Origin: CADCUY01 sp964242735
Lineage (GTDB): Bacteria; Actinomycetota; Actinomycetes; Actinomycetales; Quadrisphaeraceae
Length of the DNA stretch: 64,000 bases
Reading direction: 5' to 3'
NCBI GenBank assembly: GCA_964242735.1
Contig: CAXTAK010000001.1
Span: forward strand, 248,001 to 312,000
The translations under genes and the position numbers were made by a program. The notes beneath the pieces are model-generated. The model was not told the origin of the DNA. It ran no database searches and saw only the letters and a program-made list of their open reading frames with translations. The first letter of the stretch is position 1. Every line of letters begins with the position of its first letter. This document shows, in pieces, positions 9,141 through 18,575 of this stretch.

Positions 9141-9908
9141 ATGGGTCTGCTCGACGGCAAGCGGCTGCTGGTCACCGGGGTCCTGACCGACGCCTCGATG
9201 GCGTTCCACGTCGCGCGCCTGGCGCAGGAGCAGGGGGCCACGGTGGTCCTCTCCTCCTTCGGGCGCCAGCAGCGCATCACCGAGGTGATCGCCCGGCGGC
9301 TGCCGGCGCCCGCGCCGGTGGTGACCCTGGACGTGCAGTCCGAGGAGGACCTGGCCGCGCTCGCCGGTCGGGTCGGTGAGCACGTCGACGGCCTCGACGG
9401 GGTGGTGCACTCCATCGGCTTCGCGCCGCAGGCCACGATGGGCGACGGCTTCCTCACCGCCGGGTGGTCCGACGTGTCGGTGGCGCTGCAGGTCTCCGCC
9501 TTCTCCCTGCAGGCCCTGGCGGTGGCCGCTCGCCCGCTGATGGTGCCCGGCGCGAGCGTGGTGGGGCTGACCTTCGACGCCTCCCTGGCGTGGCCGGTCT
9601 ACGGGTGGATGGGCGTGGCGAAGGCGGCCTTCGAGTCGACCAGCCGCTACCTGGCCCGGGAGCTGGGGCCCTCGGGCATCCGGTGCAACCTCGTCGCGGC
9701 GGGCCCGGTGCGGACCACCGCCGCGAAGGCGATCCCCGGTTTCGAGACCTTCGAGGCCACCTGGGACGAGCGGGCGCCGCTGGCGTGGGACGTGAAGGAC
9801 CCCGTGCCCCCCGCGCAGGCGTGCGTGGCGCTGCTGTCGGACTGGTTCCCCCGCACCACGGGGGAGATCGTGCACGTCGACGGTGGGGTGCACGCCGTCG
9901 GTGCCTGA
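9141..9908 (+). CDS. fabI: Enoyl-ACP reductase, InhA-like FabI
   Basis: A 255-residue NADH-dependent enoyl-ACP reductase completing the elongation cycle begun by the upstream FabG. FabI features: TGVLTDASMAFHVA at the cofactor site, VLSSFGR, LDVQSEEDL, DGVVHSIGFAP, the active-site Tyr-x6-Lys in YGWMGVAKAA, and the C-terminal GEIVHVDGGVHAVGA. Together with fabG it forms the mabA-inhA type pair of actinobacteria. No ferrochelatase gene follows, unlike in mycobacteria. Confidence 0.95.
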   Translation: MGLLDGKRLLVTGVLTDASMAFHVARLAQEQGATVVLSSFGRQQRITEVIARRLPAPAPVVTLDVQSEEDLAALAGRVGEHVDGLDGVVHSIGFAPQATMGDGFLTAGWSDVSVALQVSAFSLQALAVAARPLMVPGASVVGLTFDASLAWPVYGWMGVAKAAFESTSRYLARELGPSGIRCNLVAAGPVRTTAAKAIPGFETFEATWDERAPLAWDVKDPVPPAQACVALLSDWFPRTTGEIVHVDGGVHAVGA

Positions 9909-9970
9909 GCGCGTCGGCGCCTGGCGCGGCAGGCGGTGCGTCACGCCACGACCGTCGCGGCGCCGCCGCC

Positions 9971-10963
9971 TCAGCCCGGGAGGAGCAGGAGCTTGCCGCT
10001 CGTGCGGCGAGCCTCCAGGTCGGCGTGGGCGCTCCTCGCGCGCTCGAGGGGGTACGCGCCCCCGACGGCGACGTCGAGCTGCCCGGCGGTGACCGCGGCG
10101 AACAGCTCCCGCGCCCGCCACGCCCGCTCGGTGGGGTCCGCGGCGTGGTGCGCCAGGGTCGGGCGCGTGACGAACAGCGACCCGGCGGTGTTGAGGCGCT
10201 GCAGGTCGAACGGGGGCACCTGCCCGGAGGCGCCGCCGAAGAGCACCAGGGTGCCGCGCACGCGCAGCGAGGCCAGCGACGCGTCGAAGGTGTCGAGGCC
10301 GACGCTGTCGTAGGCCACGTGCACCCCGGCGCCGCCGGTGAGCTCGCGCACCGCCGCGGGCAGCTCGCTGGGCAGGTCGGCGAGCTCGGTGTAGCGGATG
10401 ATGTCGGCCGCGCCCGCGGTGCGCGCCAGACGCTCCTTGCCCGGGGTCGAGACGGTGCCGATCACCCGCGCACCGCGGGCGGCCGCGAGCTGGGTGAGCA
10501 GCAGCCCCGTGCCCCCGGCCGCGGCGTGCACCAGCACGTCCATCCCCGCCTGCACGGCGAAGGTCGAGGTCACGAGGTAGTGCGCGGTCATCCCCTGCAG
10601 GGGCAGGGCGGCGGCCACCCGGTCGGTCACCGCGTCGGGCACGGCGAGGGCGACGTCGGCGTCGACGGCCACGACCTGCGCGTACGAGCCAGGGGCCTGG
10701 TGCCAGGCGACGCGGTCACCGACGGCGGGCCCAGCGGGTGGGACGTCCGGCCCGAGGGCGACGACGCGCCCGGCGCCCTCGACGCCGGGGACGTGGGGGA
10801 AGTCCATCGGGTAGACCCCGGAGCGGCGGTAGACGTCGATGAAGTTGACCCCCGCCGCAGCCACCTCCACCAGCACCTGACCGGGGCCGGGCACCGGGTC
10901 GGGCAGCTCGGTCGGGACGAGGACCTCGGGGCCACCGGCCCGCACTGCCTGGATCGCGCGCAC
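9971..10963 (-). CDS. NADPH:quinone oxidoreductase, MDR family
   Basis: A 330-residue zinc-free medium-chain reductase. Diagnostic segments: AAGVNFIDVYRRSGVYP near residue 40, GVEGAGRVVALG, the NADPH-binding HAAAGGTGLLLTQLA (about 148-162), and the C-terminal half with VAYDSVG and LVLFGGASG. No zinc ligands are visible, as expected for quinone reductases. The start is a GTG at 10963 (VRAIQAVRAGG). It is transcribed away from the DUF1810 gene 42 bases upstream. Confidence 0.9.
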   Translation of the reverse strand: MRAIQAVRAGGPEVLVPTELPDPVPGPGQVLVEVAAAGVNFIDVYRRSGVYPMDFPHVPGVEGAGRVVALGPDVPPAGPAVGDRVAWHQAPGSYAQVVAVDADVALAVPDAVTDRVAAALPLQGMTAHYLVTSTFAVQAGMDVLVHAAAGGTGLLLTQLAAARGARVIGTVSTPGKERLARTAGAADIIRYTELADLPSELPAAVRELTGGAGVHVAYDSVGLDTFDASLASLRVRGTLVLFGGASGQVPPFDLQRLNTAGSLFVTRPTLAHHAADPTERAWRARELFAAVTAGQLDVAVGGAYPLERARSAHADLEARRTSGKLLLLPG

Positions 10964-11005
10964 CGGGCCATCCAACCGGATGACCCGCTCGGGCACCCTG
11001 TGCCG

Positions 11006-11431
11006 ATGAGCGACAGCTTCGACCTCCAGCGCTTCGTCGAGGCGCAGGACGCCGGTGGCGCCTACGACGCGGCGCTGCGGGAGCTGCGCGCCGGTCGGAA
11101 GCGCGGCCACTGGATGTGGTTCGTCTTCCCGCAGGTCGCCGGCCTCGGCCGCAGCGCCACGGCCCAGCACTTCGCGATCCCCGGGCTGCTGCAGGCGCGG
11201 GCCCACCTGGCGCACCCCGTGCTCGGGCCGCGACTGGTGGAGTGCGCCGGGGCCCTGACCGAGCTGCCGACGACCAGCGCCGTGGAGGTGCTCGGGACCA
11301 CCGACGCCCGGAAGCTGCACTCGTCGATGACCCTCTTCGCTCGCGCGGCGCCGTCGGTGGAGGTCTTCGCCCGCGTGCTCGACCAGTACTTCGCCGGTGA
11401 CCTGGACGTCGGCACGACCAGCCGCCTGTGA
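11006..11431 (+). CDS. DUF1810 family protein
   Basis: A 141-residue protein with the family opening FDLQRFVEAQDAGGAYDAAL, the signature GHWMWFVFPQVAGLGRS, and LGTTDARKLHSSMTLFARAA in the C-terminal half. Length is normal for the family (about 140-155). Function is unknown in general. It is divergent from the quinone reductase. Confidence 0.93.
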   Translation: MSDSFDLQRFVEAQDAGGAYDAALRELRAGRKRGHWMWFVFPQVAGLGRSATAQHFAIPGLLQARAHLAHPVLGPRLVECAGALTELPTTSAVEVLGTTDARKLHSSMTLFARAAPSVEVFARVLDQYFAGDLDVGTTSRL

Positions 11432-11543
11432 GGTGGGAGCACGCCGACCCACGGTGATGACGGCAGCTCGCAGCCGCACGACACGTCCCGCGTGGGCGCA
11501 CCTAGGCTGGCGAGTCCTCGTCCACCGATGGAAGGAACGACTG

Positions 11544-13070
11544 GTGGAGCTGCACCCCGTACGCACCCACCCGTCGTCCGAGCGGCTGCCGCGCGAGGAG
11601 CAGCTGGCGTGGCTCCTGGCGCGGGTCGCCGCCGATCGCGCGCCGGTCGGCGACGACGTCGCGGAGATGCTCGGCAACCGGCTCATCGACAACGCCGCCG
11701 TCGCCGCAGCCTCCCTCGCCCGCGCCCCCGTCGTGGCGGCGCGCGCCCAGGCGCTCGCCCACCCCAGCGAGCGCGGGGCGGGCAGGGCCTCGGTGGTGGG
11801 GCTGGCGCCCGACGTCGGGGTGTCACCGGAGTGGGCGGCGTGGGCCAACGGGGTGGCGGTGCGCGAGCTGGACTTCCACGACACCTTCCTGGCCGCGGAG
11901 TACTCCCACCCCGGCGACAACATCCCGCCGGTGCTCGCCGTCGCCCAGCACGCGCGTCGCTCCGGGCACGACCTGGTCCGCGCCCTGGCCACGGCCTACG
12001 AGGTGCAGGTCGACCTGGTGCGCGCCATCAGCCTGCACGAGCACAAGATCGACCACGTCGCCCACCTGGGGCCCTCGGCGGCCGCGGGCCTGGGCACCCT
12101 GCTGGAGCTGGCGCCGGAGGTGGTCTTCCACGCGATCGGGCAGGCGCTGCACACCACCACCGCCACCCGGCAGTCGCGCAAGGGCGAGATCTCCACGTGG
12201 AAGGCGTTCGCGCCCGCCTCCGCCGGCAAGGCCGCGGTCGAGGCGGTGGACCGGGCGATGCGCGGGCAGACCTCCCCCACGCCGATCTACGAGGGCGAGG
12301 ACGGGGTCATCGCCCGGCTGCTCGGCGGCCCCGGGCGCACCTACCAGGTGCCGCTGCCGGCCCCGGGCGAGGCGAAGCGGGCCGTCCTCGACACGTACAC
12401 CAAGGAGCACTCCGCGGAGTACCAGGCGCAGGCCCTGATCGACCTCGCCCGGCGGATGCGCCCGCGGGTCGGTGACACCGCCCGGGTGAGCAGCGTCGTG
12501 GTGCACACCAGCCACCACACGCACACCGTGATCGGCACCGGGGCGGGTGACCCGCAGAAGCTCGACCCCACCGCGAGCCGCGAGACCCTCGACCACTCGA
12601 TCATGTACATCGTCGCGGTCGCCCTGCAGGACGCGGTGTGGCACCACGAGCGCTCCTACACGCCCGAGCGGGCCCAGCGCCCCGACACGGTCGCGCTGTG
12701 GCGGAAGGTGACCACCGTGGAGGACCCGGAGTGGACCCGGCGCTACCACGCCACCGACCCCGCCGAGAAGGCGTTCGGGGGCCGGGTCGTGGTGACCCTC
12801 GACGACGGGAGCGTCGTCGAGGACTCCCTCGCGGTCGCCGACGCGCACCCCCTCGGCGCCCGGCCGTTCACCCGGGCCCAGTACGTCGAGAAGTTCGCTC
12901 GTCTCGCCGACGGCGTGGTGCCCGAGCACGAGCAGCGGCGCTTCCTGCGCGCCGTCGAACAGCTGCAGGAGCTGCCCGCCGGGCAGCTGCACCGCCTGAC
13001 GCTCACCGCCGACCCCGGCGCCCTCGGTCCCCCCGACGTCGTCGCCGCCAGCGCGGAGGGGATCTTCTGA
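11544..13070 (+). CDS. prpD: 2-methylcitrate dehydratase PrpD
   Basis: A 508-residue MmgE/PrpD family protein that dehydrates 2-methylcitrate to 2-methyl-cis-aconitate in propionyl-CoA catabolism. Visible family segments: LDFHDTFLAAEYSHPGDNIP, EVQVDLVRAISLHEHKIDHV, RQSRKGEISTWKAFAPASA, and DHSIMYIVAVALQDAVWHH. The GTG at 11544 was chosen because GGAAGGA lies just upstream and the family begins shortly after. The stop overlaps the prpB start by one base (TGATG). It is the first gene of prpDBC; no prp regulator is next to it. Confidence 0.95.
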   Translation: MELHPVRTHPSSERLPREEQLAWLLARVAADRAPVGDDVAEMLGNRLIDNAAVAAASLARAPVVAARAQALAHPSERGAGRASVVGLAPDVGVSPEWAAWANGVAVRELDFHDTFLAAEYSHPGDNIPPVLAVAQHARRSGHDLVRALATAYEVQVDLVRAISLHEHKIDHVAHLGPSAAAGLGTLLELAPEVVFHAIGQALHTTTATRQSRKGEISTWKAFAPASAGKAAVEAVDRAMRGQTSPTPIYEGEDGVIARLLGGPGRTYQVPLPAPGEAKRAVLDTYTKEHSAEYQAQALIDLARRMRPRVGDTARVSSVVVHTSHHTHTVIGTGAGDPQKLDPTASRETLDHSIMYIVAVALQDAVWHHERSYTPERAQRPDTVALWRKVTTVEDPEWTRRYHATDPAEKAFGGRVVVTLDDGSVVEDSLAVADAHPLGARPFTRAQYVEKFARLADGVVPEHEQRRFLRAVEQLQELPAGQLHRLTLTADPGALGPPDVVAASAEGIF

Positions 13071-13978
13071 TGCTCGGCTCCACGGTGAGCGCCACCGCGA
13101 AGCGCGCGGCGTTCCGCGCGGGTCTGGCGTCGGGGCGGTTGCAGCGCTTCCCGGGGGCCTTCTCCCCGCTGGTGGCGCGCGTCGTCGCCGAGACCGGCTT
13201 CGAGGGGGTGTACGTCTCGGGTGCGGTGCTGTCGGCCGACCTGGGGCTGCCCGACGTGGGGCTGACGACGCTCAGCGAGGTCGCCGCGCGCGGCGGGGCG
13301 ATCGCCGGTGCCACGGGTCTGCCGACCCTGGTCGACGCCGACACCGGTTTCGGGGAGCCGTTGAACGCCGCGCGCACCACCCGGGTCCTGGAGGGCGCTG
13401 GCCTCGCGGGGATGCACCTGGAGGACCAGGTCAACCCCAAGCGGTGCGGGCACCTGGACCACAAGGCGGTGGTGGGCACCGAGGTGATGCGCGCCCGCGT
13501 CGCGGCAGCGGTCGGGGCCCGCACCGACCCGGGGTTCGTGGTCTGCGCCCGCACCGACGCGCGCGCGGTCGAGGGCCTGGACGCCGCGATCGAGCGGGCG
13601 AAGGCCTACGTCGACGCCGGGGCCGACATGATCTTCGCGGAGGCGCTCGCCGACGAGGCCGAGTTCGCGGCGTTCCGCGCGGGGGTGGAGGTGCCGCTGC
13701 TGGCGAACATGACCGAGTTCGGCAAGACCCCCCTGCTGTCGGCGAACACCCTGCAGGACCTGGGGGTGGACGTGGTGATCTACCCGGTGACCACCCTGCG
13801 GATCGCGATGGGCGCGGTCGAGGCCGGGCTGCGCTCCATCGCGGACCGCGGCACCGCCGAGCACCTGGTGCCGGGCATGCAGACCCGGGCTCGCCTGTAC
13901 GAGCTGCTCGACTACGCCGACTACGCCCAGTTCGACGCCGACGTCTACGACTTCACCCTGGGGAGCCCTGATGCCTGA
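13070..13978 (+). CDS. prpB: 2-methylisocitrate lyase PrpB
   Basis: A 302-residue ICL/PEPM-family lyase that cleaves 2-methylisocitrate to pyruvate and succinate. Motifs: YVSGAVLSADLGLPDVG, LVDADTGFGEP for Mg binding, MHLEDQVNPKRCGHLD containing the catalytic KRCGH, and VVCARTDARAVEG. It overlaps prpD by one base and prpC by eight, so the three genes are coupled. Length and motifs are normal. Confidence 0.96.
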   Translation: MLGSTVSATAKRAAFRAGLASGRLQRFPGAFSPLVARVVAETGFEGVYVSGAVLSADLGLPDVGLTTLSEVAARGGAIAGATGLPTLVDADTGFGEPLNAARTTRVLEGAGLAGMHLEDQVNPKRCGHLDHKAVVGTEVMRARVAAAVGARTDPGFVVCARTDARAVEGLDAAIERAKAYVDAGADMIFAEALADEAEFAAFRAGVEVPLLANMTEFGKTPLLSANTLQDLGVDVVIYPVTTLRIAMGAVEAGLRSIADRGTAEHLVPGMQTRARLYELLDYADYAQFDADVYDFTLGSPDA

Positions 13979-15136
13979 TGAGGGCGTCCACCGCGGGCTC
14001 GCCGGCATCGTCGTCGACACCACGGCGATCTCGGAGGTGGTCCCCGAGAGCAACTCCCTGACCTACCGCGGGTACCCGGTGCAGGAGCTGTGCGCCTCGG
14101 CGAGCATCGAGGAGGTCGCGCACCTGCTGTGGCGCGGGGAGCTGCCCGACGCCGCGGAGCTGGCCGGTTCCCGCGACCGCGCGCGCGCCGCGCGCGCCCT
14201 CGACCCCGCGCTGGTGGCGCTGCTCGCCGCCCTGCCGCCGGGGCACCCGATGGACGTGCTGCGCACCGCGGTCAGCTGGCTCGGCCTGAGGGACCCCGTG
14301 ACCCCCGCCGGCGACGGTGAGGTGCCGGACGCCGAGCGGCTCGTCGCGGCGTCGGAGGTGCTGTTCGCGCAGCTCGCCACCGTCGTCGCCCTCGACCTGC
14401 GGCGCCGGCGCGGGCAGCCACCCATCGCCCCCGACCCGGCCCTGGGGACGTGGAGGACTTCTTCCACATGTGCTTCGGGGAGCTGCCGGCGCCCGAGGTG
14501 CTGCGCGCCTTCGAGGTCTCGATGGTCCTCTACGCCGAGCACTCCTTCAACGCCTCCACCTTCGCGGCCCGGGTCGTCGCCTCGACGCTGTCGGACCTGC
14601 ACAGCGCGGTCACCGGGGCCATCGGGGCGCTGAAGGGTCCGCTGCACGGCGGGGCCGACGATGCGGTGATGCACATGATGCTCGAGATGGGCGAGCCCGA
14701 GCGGGCCCGCGCGTGGCTGCGGGAGGCTCTGGCCGCGAAGCGGAAGGTCATGGGCTTCGGGCGCCGCGTCTACAGGGGCGGCGACTCGCGGGTGCCGACG
14801 ATGAGGGCGGCGCTGGCCGGCGTGGTCGACGGCGGGCAGCGGTGGCTGGCGGTGTACGACGAGCTGGAGGCCGCCATGCTCGCGGAGAAGGGCATCTGGC
14901 CGAACCTCGACTTCCCCACCGGCCCGGCGTACCACCTCATGGGCTTCCCCACCGAGATGTTCACCTCGTTCTTCGTGATGGCCCGGATCACCGGGTGGAG
15001 TGCGCACGTGGTCGAGCAGCTCGGGGCGAACGCGCTGATCCGGCCCCTGAGCCGCTACACCGGGCCGCCGCAGCGCTCGGTGCCCGTGGCAGGCCCCTCC
15101 GCCCGGTGGAGCGAGCGGCGTCGGGTCAGCCCGTGA
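13971..15136 (+). pseudogene. prpC: 2-methylcitrate synthase PrpC, frameshifted
   Basis: A citrate-synthase-family protein of about 388 residues split over two frames. The first part (13971 to about 14447) has GLAGIVVDTTAISEV, LTYRGYPVQEL and VAHLLWRGELP. The second (from about 14448) has EDFFHMCFGELPAPEV, AEHSFNASTFAARV, the catalytic-region LHGGADDAVMHMM and VMGFGRRVY. The frames join at the GGGG run 14444-14447: one extra G would restore LGDVEDFFHM. All conserved blocks are present. It is either a recent one-base deletion or a homopolymer sequencing error. PrpC makes 2-methylcitrate from propionyl-CoA and oxaloacetate. Confidence 0.9.
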
Positions 15137-15491
15137 GCCGGGGGGTGGCGTGCGCGCGGAGGTCAGCGAGCTGCACGACGTCCAGCGCCCTCTCGTGGCA
15201 CCCCTCGAGGACCACCGGTGGAGCCACGCCGTCGAGGAACGCCTCCTGCCAGCGGGCCGCGCACAGGCACCACCGGTCACCCGGCACGAGCCCGGGGAAC
15301 GAGGGGCCCGGGCGGGTCAGGTCGTTGCCGCGCCCGGCGGAGTACGTCAGGAACGCCTCGGTCACCACGGCGCACACCGTGTGCGACCCGCTGTCGTCCG
15401 GTCCGGTCTCGCAGCACCCGCTGCGCGTCCACCCCGTCATGGGGTCGGTCCCGCAGCTCACCAGCTCCCCGCCCAGCACGTTGCTCGTCAT
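15126..15491 (-). CDS. DUF2237 family protein
   Basis: A 121-residue protein with the family's fixed blocks: NVLGGELVSCGTDPMTGWTR, GCCETGPDDSGSHTVCAV, RGNDLTRPGPSFPGL, and PGDRWCLCAARWQEAF. Many conserved cysteines are present. Function is unknown. It converges on prpC and overlaps its end by 11 bases. Confidence 0.95.
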   Translation of the reverse strand: MTSNVLGGELVSCGTDPMTGWTRSGCCETGPDDSGSHTVCAVVTEAFLTYSAGRGNDLTRPGPSFPGLVPGDRWCLCAARWQEAFLDGVAPPVVLEGCHERALDVVQLADLRAHATPRLTG

Positions 15492-15551
15492 GAGCCGCCC
15501 CTACCCCGCCGCAGCCGGTGCTCACGGCAGTGCCGCTGCTGGCGTCCGCTC

Positions 15552-16520
15552 GTGCGCGTCGTGGTGATCGGGGCCACCGGACACATCGGCACCCACCTGG
15601 TGCCCCGCCTCGTCGGCGCCGGCCACGAAGTCGTGGCGCTGAGCCGCGGCACCAGGGCTCCCCACCACCCGCACCCGGCCTGGGACGCGGTCGAGCGCGT
15701 CGCCGTCGACCGCGAGGCTGAGGACGCCGCGGGCACCTTCGCGGGGCGCGTCGCCGACCTGCGCCCCGACGCCGTGGTCGACCTGGTCTGCTTCACGCCC
15801 GCCTCCGCTGAGCACCTCCTCGAGGGTCTGCGCCCCACCGGCGCGCACCTGCTGCACTGCGGCTCGATCTGGGCGCACGGGCCGGCGGCGACCGCCCCGC
15901 TGCTCGAGGACGACGTCAAGGAGCCGGCGGGGGAGTACGGCACCGCGAAGGCCGCCATCGAGGCGTTGCTGCTCGATCAGGCACGCGCCGGCGGGGTCTC
16001 GGCCACCGTGGTGCACCCCGGCCACATCAGCGGTGCGGGGTGGCCGGTGATCGGCCCGGTCGGCGACCTCGACCCTGGGGTGTGGACGGCGCTGGCGACG
16101 GGCGCGCCGGTGCTCGTGCCCGGCCTCGGCGCGGAGACCCTGCACCACGTGCACGCCGACGACGTCGCGCAGGTCTTCGCCCGGGCCCTGGACCGCCGGG
16201 CCGCGGCGACCGGGCACGCGTTCCACGCCGTCGCCGACCGGGCGGTCAGCGTGCGCGGCCTCGCCGCAGCGGTCGCCGCGTGGTTCGGGCGCGCACCCGT
16301 GCTCGAGCACGTCGGCTGGGACGCCTTCCGCGCGAGGACCGACCCCGAGCACGCCGCTACCAGCTGGGAGCACCTGTGGCGCAGCCAGGTCGCCAGCACG
16401 GCGAAGACCCGCGCCGTGCTCGGGTGCGCGCCGGCGCACACCGCCGCGTCGGCGGTGCGGGAGGCGGTGGCCTGGCAGGGCCGCGCCGGCCAGCTCGACC
16501 TCGGGGGCCACCAGCTCTGA
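15552..16520 (+). CDS. NAD-dependent epimerase/dehydratase family protein
   Basis: A 322-residue extended short-chain dehydrogenase. The Rossmann motif VIGATGHIGTHLVPRL (GxxGxxG) lies at residues 4-19, a GSIWAHG strand at the active-site Ser position near 105, and YGTAKAAIE gives Tyr-x3-Lys. The downstream VVHPGHISGAGWPVIGP and TLHHVHADDVAQVF segments are typical of sugar-nucleotide epimerase-like proteins. The substrate cannot be named. The GTG at 15552 starts the Rossmann strand immediately. Confidence 0.88.
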   Translation: MRVVVIGATGHIGTHLVPRLVGAGHEVVALSRGTRAPHHPHPAWDAVERVAVDREAEDAAGTFAGRVADLRPDAVVDLVCFTPASAEHLLEGLRPTGAHLLHCGSIWAHGPAATAPLLEDDVKEPAGEYGTAKAAIEALLLDQARAGGVSATVVHPGHISGAGWPVIGPVGDLDPGVWTALATGAPVLVPGLGAETLHHVHADDVAQVFARALDRRAAATGHAFHAVADRAVSVRGLAAAVAAWFGRAPVLEHVGWDAFRARTDPEHAATSWEHLWRSQVASTAKTRAVLGCAPAHTAASAVREAVAWQGRAGQLDLGGHQL

Positions 16521-16584
16521 CGCGCTGGCCGGTCCCACGCGCTGGCTGGGCCCCGTGCCGGCCGAGCCCCGCCCCGGTGGGCGC

Positions 16585-17395
16585 TCAGCCGGGACCGAAG
16601 CGCTCCACCCGCAGGGACCCCGCGGGCACGCCCACCCCCACGAGCAGCCGCTCGGCGTGCGCGGCGAAGCCCGTCGAGCCGCACACGTAGGTGCCCGCAC
16701 CGGGCGGCAGCGCCGCCAGCGCCGGCGCCAGGTCGTCGGCGCGCAGGCGCCCCGGCGGGCGCGTCCCCCCCGCGGGGACCTCGCGGGTGAGCACCACGGT
16801 GGTCTCCTCGCCGTAGGTGTCGGCGAACAGCAGCTCCCCGCGGCTGCGCGCCGAGACCACCAGGCGCAGGCGGTCCGCCACGCCCGTGGCGCGGGCGTGG
16901 CGCAGCATCGCCACCAGCGGCACCACCCCCGAGCCCCCGCCGACCAGCAGCGCCGGTGTGTCGCCGCGCCAGACGAACCAGCCCCCGAACGGCCCGCGCA
17001 CGTCCACGGCGTCGCCGACGCGCAGCGCGTCGTGCAGGAAGGTGGAGACCTCCCCGTCCTGGAGGCGCTCGATGGTCAGCTCCACGTGCCCGACGTCGCC
17101 CGGGGGGCTCGCGACGCTGTAGGAGCGCTCAGCGCGGTACCCGTCGGGGGCGGTGAGGCGGACGACGTAGTGCTGGCCGGGCAGGTGGGGGTGCCACACG
17201 GGCAGGGCCAGTCGGAACGTGGCGGCGCGCGGGGTCTCGCGCCGCACGGCCACCACCGTGGCGCTCTGCCACTGCCGGCGCGCACCCCCCGGCGGGACCC
17301 GCCGCTGCGGGTCGTCGAGGACGGGCAGCGGCGGCAGCTCGGGCAGCGGTGGCAGCTCGTCCACCGCTGCCTCCAGCTGGTTGGGGTCAGGGTGC

Positions 17396-17403
<8 letters not shown>
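16585..17403 (-). CDS. FAD-binding ferredoxin/flavodoxin-type reductase
   Basis: A 272-residue oxidoreductase. An N-terminal proline-rich stretch (LPPLPELPPLPVL) leads into a FAD-binding barrel (RAERSYSVASPP) and a NAD(P)-binding domain (LLVGGGSGVVPLVAMLRHA, TYVCGSTGFA). There is no C-terminal 2Fe-2S domain. The GTG at 17403 overlaps the stop of the upstream molybdopterin oxidoreductase by eight bases. It is thus probably the electron partner of that enzyme; this pairing is inferred from the overlap. Confidence 0.9.
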
Positions 17404-17998
<595 letters not shown>

Positions 17999-18047
17999 CT
18001 CTGACACGCTAGGCGCACGGCACCAGCGGCGAGCGAGAGGGCACCAG

Positions 18048-18560
18048 ATGACCACGAACGAGCAGCTGACCGAAGCGGCGGCCCGACGAGCCCCAGCGGG
18101 CCTGGGGCACTTCGTCGTCGGCTTCGACGCGGCGTCCGGGTCGAAGGTGGCCCTGGAGTGGGCCTCCGAGCTCGCGGCGCGCACCGGCAGCTCGCTGCGC
18201 GTGGTCTCCTGCTGGGTGCGGCGCGAGGTGTGGGGCGAGAGCCAGCGCGAGCAGGCCGCCGGGGAGGTGCCCTCTGAGGAGGAGCTGGCCGCCGTCGCCC
18301 AGCGCCGCCTGGTCGAGGCCGTCCGCGCGGTGCTGGGGGACCGGGAGGGCGTGGAGTGCATCGCGGTGCACAGCGACGAGCCCGCGGAGGTGCTGGTGGC
18401 GCAGTCCGCCGGCGCGGGTCTGGTCTTCGTGGGCTCCCGCGGACGCGGCGGCCTGGGCGCGGCCCTGCTGGGCAGCGTCAGCGGACAGCTGCTCCGCGAG
18501 GCCGCCTGCCCCGTCGTCGTCGTCCCGCACCGGGTGATCTCCGTGCAGCCCGGGACGTGA
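18048..18560 (+). CDS. Universal stress protein (UspA family)
   Basis: A 170-residue single-domain Usp. It has HFVVGFDAASGSKVALEWA near the N-terminus and the ATP-binding signature GSRGRGGLGAALLGSVSGQL near the end, followed by CPVVVVPH. The ATG at 18048 has GAGAGG upstream; an extended frame upstream overlaps the divergent gene and is not needed. Expression of such proteins usually responds to hypoxia or starvation. Confidence 0.94.
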   Translation: MTTNEQLTEAAARRAPAGLGHFVVGFDAASGSKVALEWASELAARTGSSLRVVSCWVRREVWGESQREQAAGEVPSEEELAAVAQRRLVEAVRAVLGDREGVECIAVHSDEPAEVLVAQSAGAGLVFVGSRGRGGLGAALLGSVSGQLLREAACPVVVVPHRVISVQPGT

Positions 18561-18575
18561 ACCGGCGGCTCGCGC

